Assembly: GCF_002288925.2 (NCBI RefSeq)
Contig: NW_022098045.1
Coordinates: 7,627,042-7,691,041, forward strand
From: Delphinapterus leucas
Taxonomy: Eukaryota; Chordata; Mammalia; Artiodactyla; Monodontidae
Direction: 5' to 3'
DNA: 64,000 nucleotides
Below are positions 61,491 through 64,000 of this stretch, piece by piece. How positions within the stretch are numbered: position 1 is the first letter of the stretch; each line of letters starts with the position of its first letter. The position numbers and the translations under genes were made by a program. The notes under the pieces are model-generated. The model did not search any database. It had not been told where the DNA came from and worked only from the letters and a program-made list of their open reading frames with translations.

Positions 61491-61870
61491 GAAGAGTGGA
61501 GGGTGAGAACGGGAAGTCAGAGCACCCCCCGCCCTTGTCTCCCTTGGCATTTCCACATGTGGCTGGCCTCCTCCAGTTGCCAGCCTCTACTGGACAGTGC
61601 TCTCTGTGAGCAACTCTTCACAGCCTTCTAGCTCCTGCTGAATGGCCCTGGCTTCTGGGTTTTGGAAACACCACCTCTTTCTTTTGTTCCTCCAGCTTTA
61701 GGGGTGGTACTTTCTGTTGTTGCTGATCTTTGGTTTGTCTCACCATCTTCTGTTTGACTTTCAGATCTTCCATAACCCATGTAACTCTGAATTAAATGTC
61801 TTCATTTGGGATATCTACAGCGGCTTCTATTTTCCTGATTGGGCTCTGGTTATTGCAGGTTAACTGGTTG
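61490..61870 (+). repeat. Old interspersed repeat, family not named
   Basis: Contains 'aacaccacctctttcttttg' then 'ttcctccagctttaggggtg', 'ttgacttttagatcttcc'-like and 'cataacccatgtaactctga' stretches typical of a widespread old mammalian repeat. I cannot give its family with confidence. Confidence 0.4.
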
Positions 61871-63750
61871 CAGACATGCTGTTTCTGATGCAAGAGACAC
61901 AGGAAGTAAAAACAAGTATTCTGGAAAACAAATCAATCTGAAACATTAGATGGAATAATAGTATTAGGGCAATATGGACAGTTTCCATGACTCAATGACT
62001 AACTTTCATCATATCATGTTAGAATACCTGATATCTTTCATTGTTGTTCTCAGTTTTAAATGATTTTCTTGCTGCATTTTGCACTGTGGAATCTACAGGC
62101 CCTTCTATGTCAGGTTATATAATTCCAGAATAATTTAAAAACATAAATTGCCCAAGGTTGAATTAAATTCTTTCTAACTGCTTTGAAATGAAGGGACCAT
62201 GACATGAGTGAAGGTTTCAATTTATAAATGCACAATTTCAGCCAAAGAAAATATGTAGATAAATAGATCTGCAGGTTTTCTACATTTTCTGCTGTGAGGT
62301 TCAGTGGGTAAGCAGCAGTCTGGAACTCAGAAGCCTTTGAAATATCCTCTGCTCTGCCCCTCATGTTCAGTGACCTTGAGTAAGTCACTAAATTGGAGGC
62401 AACTCTGGCTCTGAAGGGAATGATTGAGTGTCTGGGACAGCAATTCATTTTAAGATAAAACAGGCTTCAGAGATGTTCAATGCTAGGAAAAGTTAACGAA
62501 CAAAATAACATTTGGATGTGTCCATTTGTGTGAAGCCCTCTAGAGAGTTTTCTCTATTATCATAACCAGTCCTGTTTAGTTATCTCGGTTTACATTGATG
62601 TGTGTGGGGATTTATATGTCTAACACCCATTGCCATTAGCTCCAGAGGCCCCCTAGAGAGGAATTTATTTTACAAATTCAAAACAATTGATTAGTTTTCA
62701 TTTGAATTAAATTTCCAATCACTTCCCTCTGCAATCAATGTCAGCTGGTTAGTGCAGAAAACACTGAGACTTAGGTTAAAAGTATTTGCAAACATGCAAT
62801 TAGGAATTGACTAAAACAGTTTTCTACTTTTGTGTTTAATTAAAGCATTAACCGCCATCTTCAGGACTACATGCCAGATTTCTCAGCCAAAGGTTACATT
62901 CCTCACTTAAAGGGGTACTTTATCCCTAGGCCTGACCTTATTTTAAGAGAGCAGAACATCACAGTACTCACTCCGGAAATCTCATAATCTGATCCCAGCA
63001 GTCTGATTCAAGTTGCCATTAGAACGAGACAGTGAAATACTCAGCACATGTTTTACCCCTTCCTCCCCTGTGTCTTTGACAGTCATTGACAATCACTCAC
63101 GGCATTTTTTCTCACTAAACTCTTCTTAACCCAGTGTTTCAGGAAGCCTTTGTCAATTGGTTGAAGCTATCACATAGACGTAATTATTTTTTAAACCTGC
63201 TTTGGAAATATAATATAAGCCCTTTAACACAGGGTTGACTTCAGGTATTTATCTTAATATGAAGCCCTTGGGCAATTTTAGCAAATTATTGTCTTTCAGA
63301 AAGTATCATTGTGGGATTAAAAGAATTTTTTTAATGGAAGAGAATACTGTGACATTTATTGGAAGTAACTAGTATTGCAGACCTCCAGTGAATAAATTTT
63401 CTCTATGAAGAGGAGACAATGAAAGCTAAAGGCAATGGGAGAATAACATAGAAGATAGATTTTATTTCATAGAGGTAGGTTTCTGAGACCTGGAAGGGAC
63501 ATTATTTGGGCATAATATCTAAATTGGAGTTGGGGCACGTATGGTTAGGGGGTATTTAGTGATGGTGAGGAGAAGAGAGAATGTTATGTTTTGGTTCGAC
63601 AAAAAGTAGATACCATCTCACCTGATTTTTACTTTCTAAGTTTAAGGAGTCTTTTTTTTTTTGGATGATGGGAAATGCTTATATAAAATTTTATAAGATG
63701 GTTATATAAATTTTTAACCTGGTTCTTTGGGGAGATTTTTGCAACAAGCT
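61871..63750. other. Unique noncoding sequence
   Basis: No gene. A MIR-like core may lie at 62,320-62,400 ('cagtgaccttgagtaagtca'). The block 62,650-62,960 is a possible conserved noncoding element. The 112-codon minus-strand frame at 62110-62448 overlaps the MIR-like piece and has no known domain. Confidence 0.45.
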
Positions 63751-63764
63751 GTCTGTAGAATTGA

Positions 63765-63905
63765 TTCAAATAAATATTTATTGAGTAATTACTGCATTCA
63801 AGACACTGTATTTGGTAATTTCACTCTTCACATATAAAATACGATAACAATACTTATCTTGCCAACCTCACAAGATTGCTGGGAGGATTAACAAATGTTT
63901 ATAAA
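63765..63905. repeat. L2- and MIR-like fragments
   Basis: 'taaatatttattgagtaatt' then 'actgcattcaagacactgta' (inverted L2/MIR tail type), followed by 'ttatcttgccaacctcacaa' (plus MIR type). Both decayed. Confidence 0.45.
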
Positions 63906-64000
63906 AGTATTATTAGACTATCAAATACTACTTTTATTATAGTCATATTTTAATGATAATTATATTTACACAAGGAAGGAAAAGCTTTAATAAGTATTAA

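Noticed and set aside
1..64000. CRISPR arrays, operons, phage or bacterial genes, rRNA or tRNA genes.
   Set aside because: None seen. The only tRNA-like sequence is the head of the SINE at 48,621, and the repeat content is entirely mammalian.

Overview
This window comes from a mammalian nuclear genome and is gene-poor: I find no intact protein-coding gene, no exon I can defend and no RNA gene. The best lineage clue is a young tRNA-derived SINE at 48,621-48,825. Its body matches the CHR family of whales, hippos and ruminants, in the form typical of cetaceans. The several relatively young L1 copies share a cetartiodactyl-type 3' UTR and 5' UTR. A whale or dolphin is the most likely source; the species cannot be told from this sequence.

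Layout. 1-6.2 kb: unique sequence with one L1 tail (929-1162) and MIR fragments (4.8-5.35 kb). 6.25-9.06 kb: an L1 tail, then an old L2 split by a processed pseudogene of the deubiquitinase gene OTUD6B (7019-8485, minus strand). 9.1-16.2 kb: mostly unique sequence with old repeats. 16.2-23.5 kb: a full-length but dead L1 on the minus strand. 25.9-29.6 kb: a second L1 on the plus strand. It keeps both ends and perfect 15-bp target-site duplications but lacks about 3.8 kb internally, and it contains a 100-N assembly gap flanked by a 157-bp duplicate that looks like an assembly error. 31-36 kb: MLT2- and MLT1-type LTR remnants and L2 copies. 36-45 kb: largely unique sequence with possible conserved noncoding segments and a 259-bp MER1-like hAT element (42,108-42,366). 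45.1-47.5 kb: a 5'-truncated L1. 48.6 kb: the SINE. 49-57 kb: two ancient L1 remnants and several MIRs. 59.6-60.9 kb: an L1 whose 5' part is inverted (twin priming). 61-64 kb: unique sequence with a possible conserved noncoding block.

No genes work together here. The window is best read as a record of retrotransposition, either in a gene desert or in a very large intron. I found no previously undescribed biological system. The most informative items are the internally deleted L1 with a possible short 3' transduction, the false duplication at the gap, the OTUD6B retrocopy with its catalytic His replaced by Cys, the twin-primed L1, and two unusual local palindromes. Repeat family names come from memory of consensus sequences and were not checked by a search.
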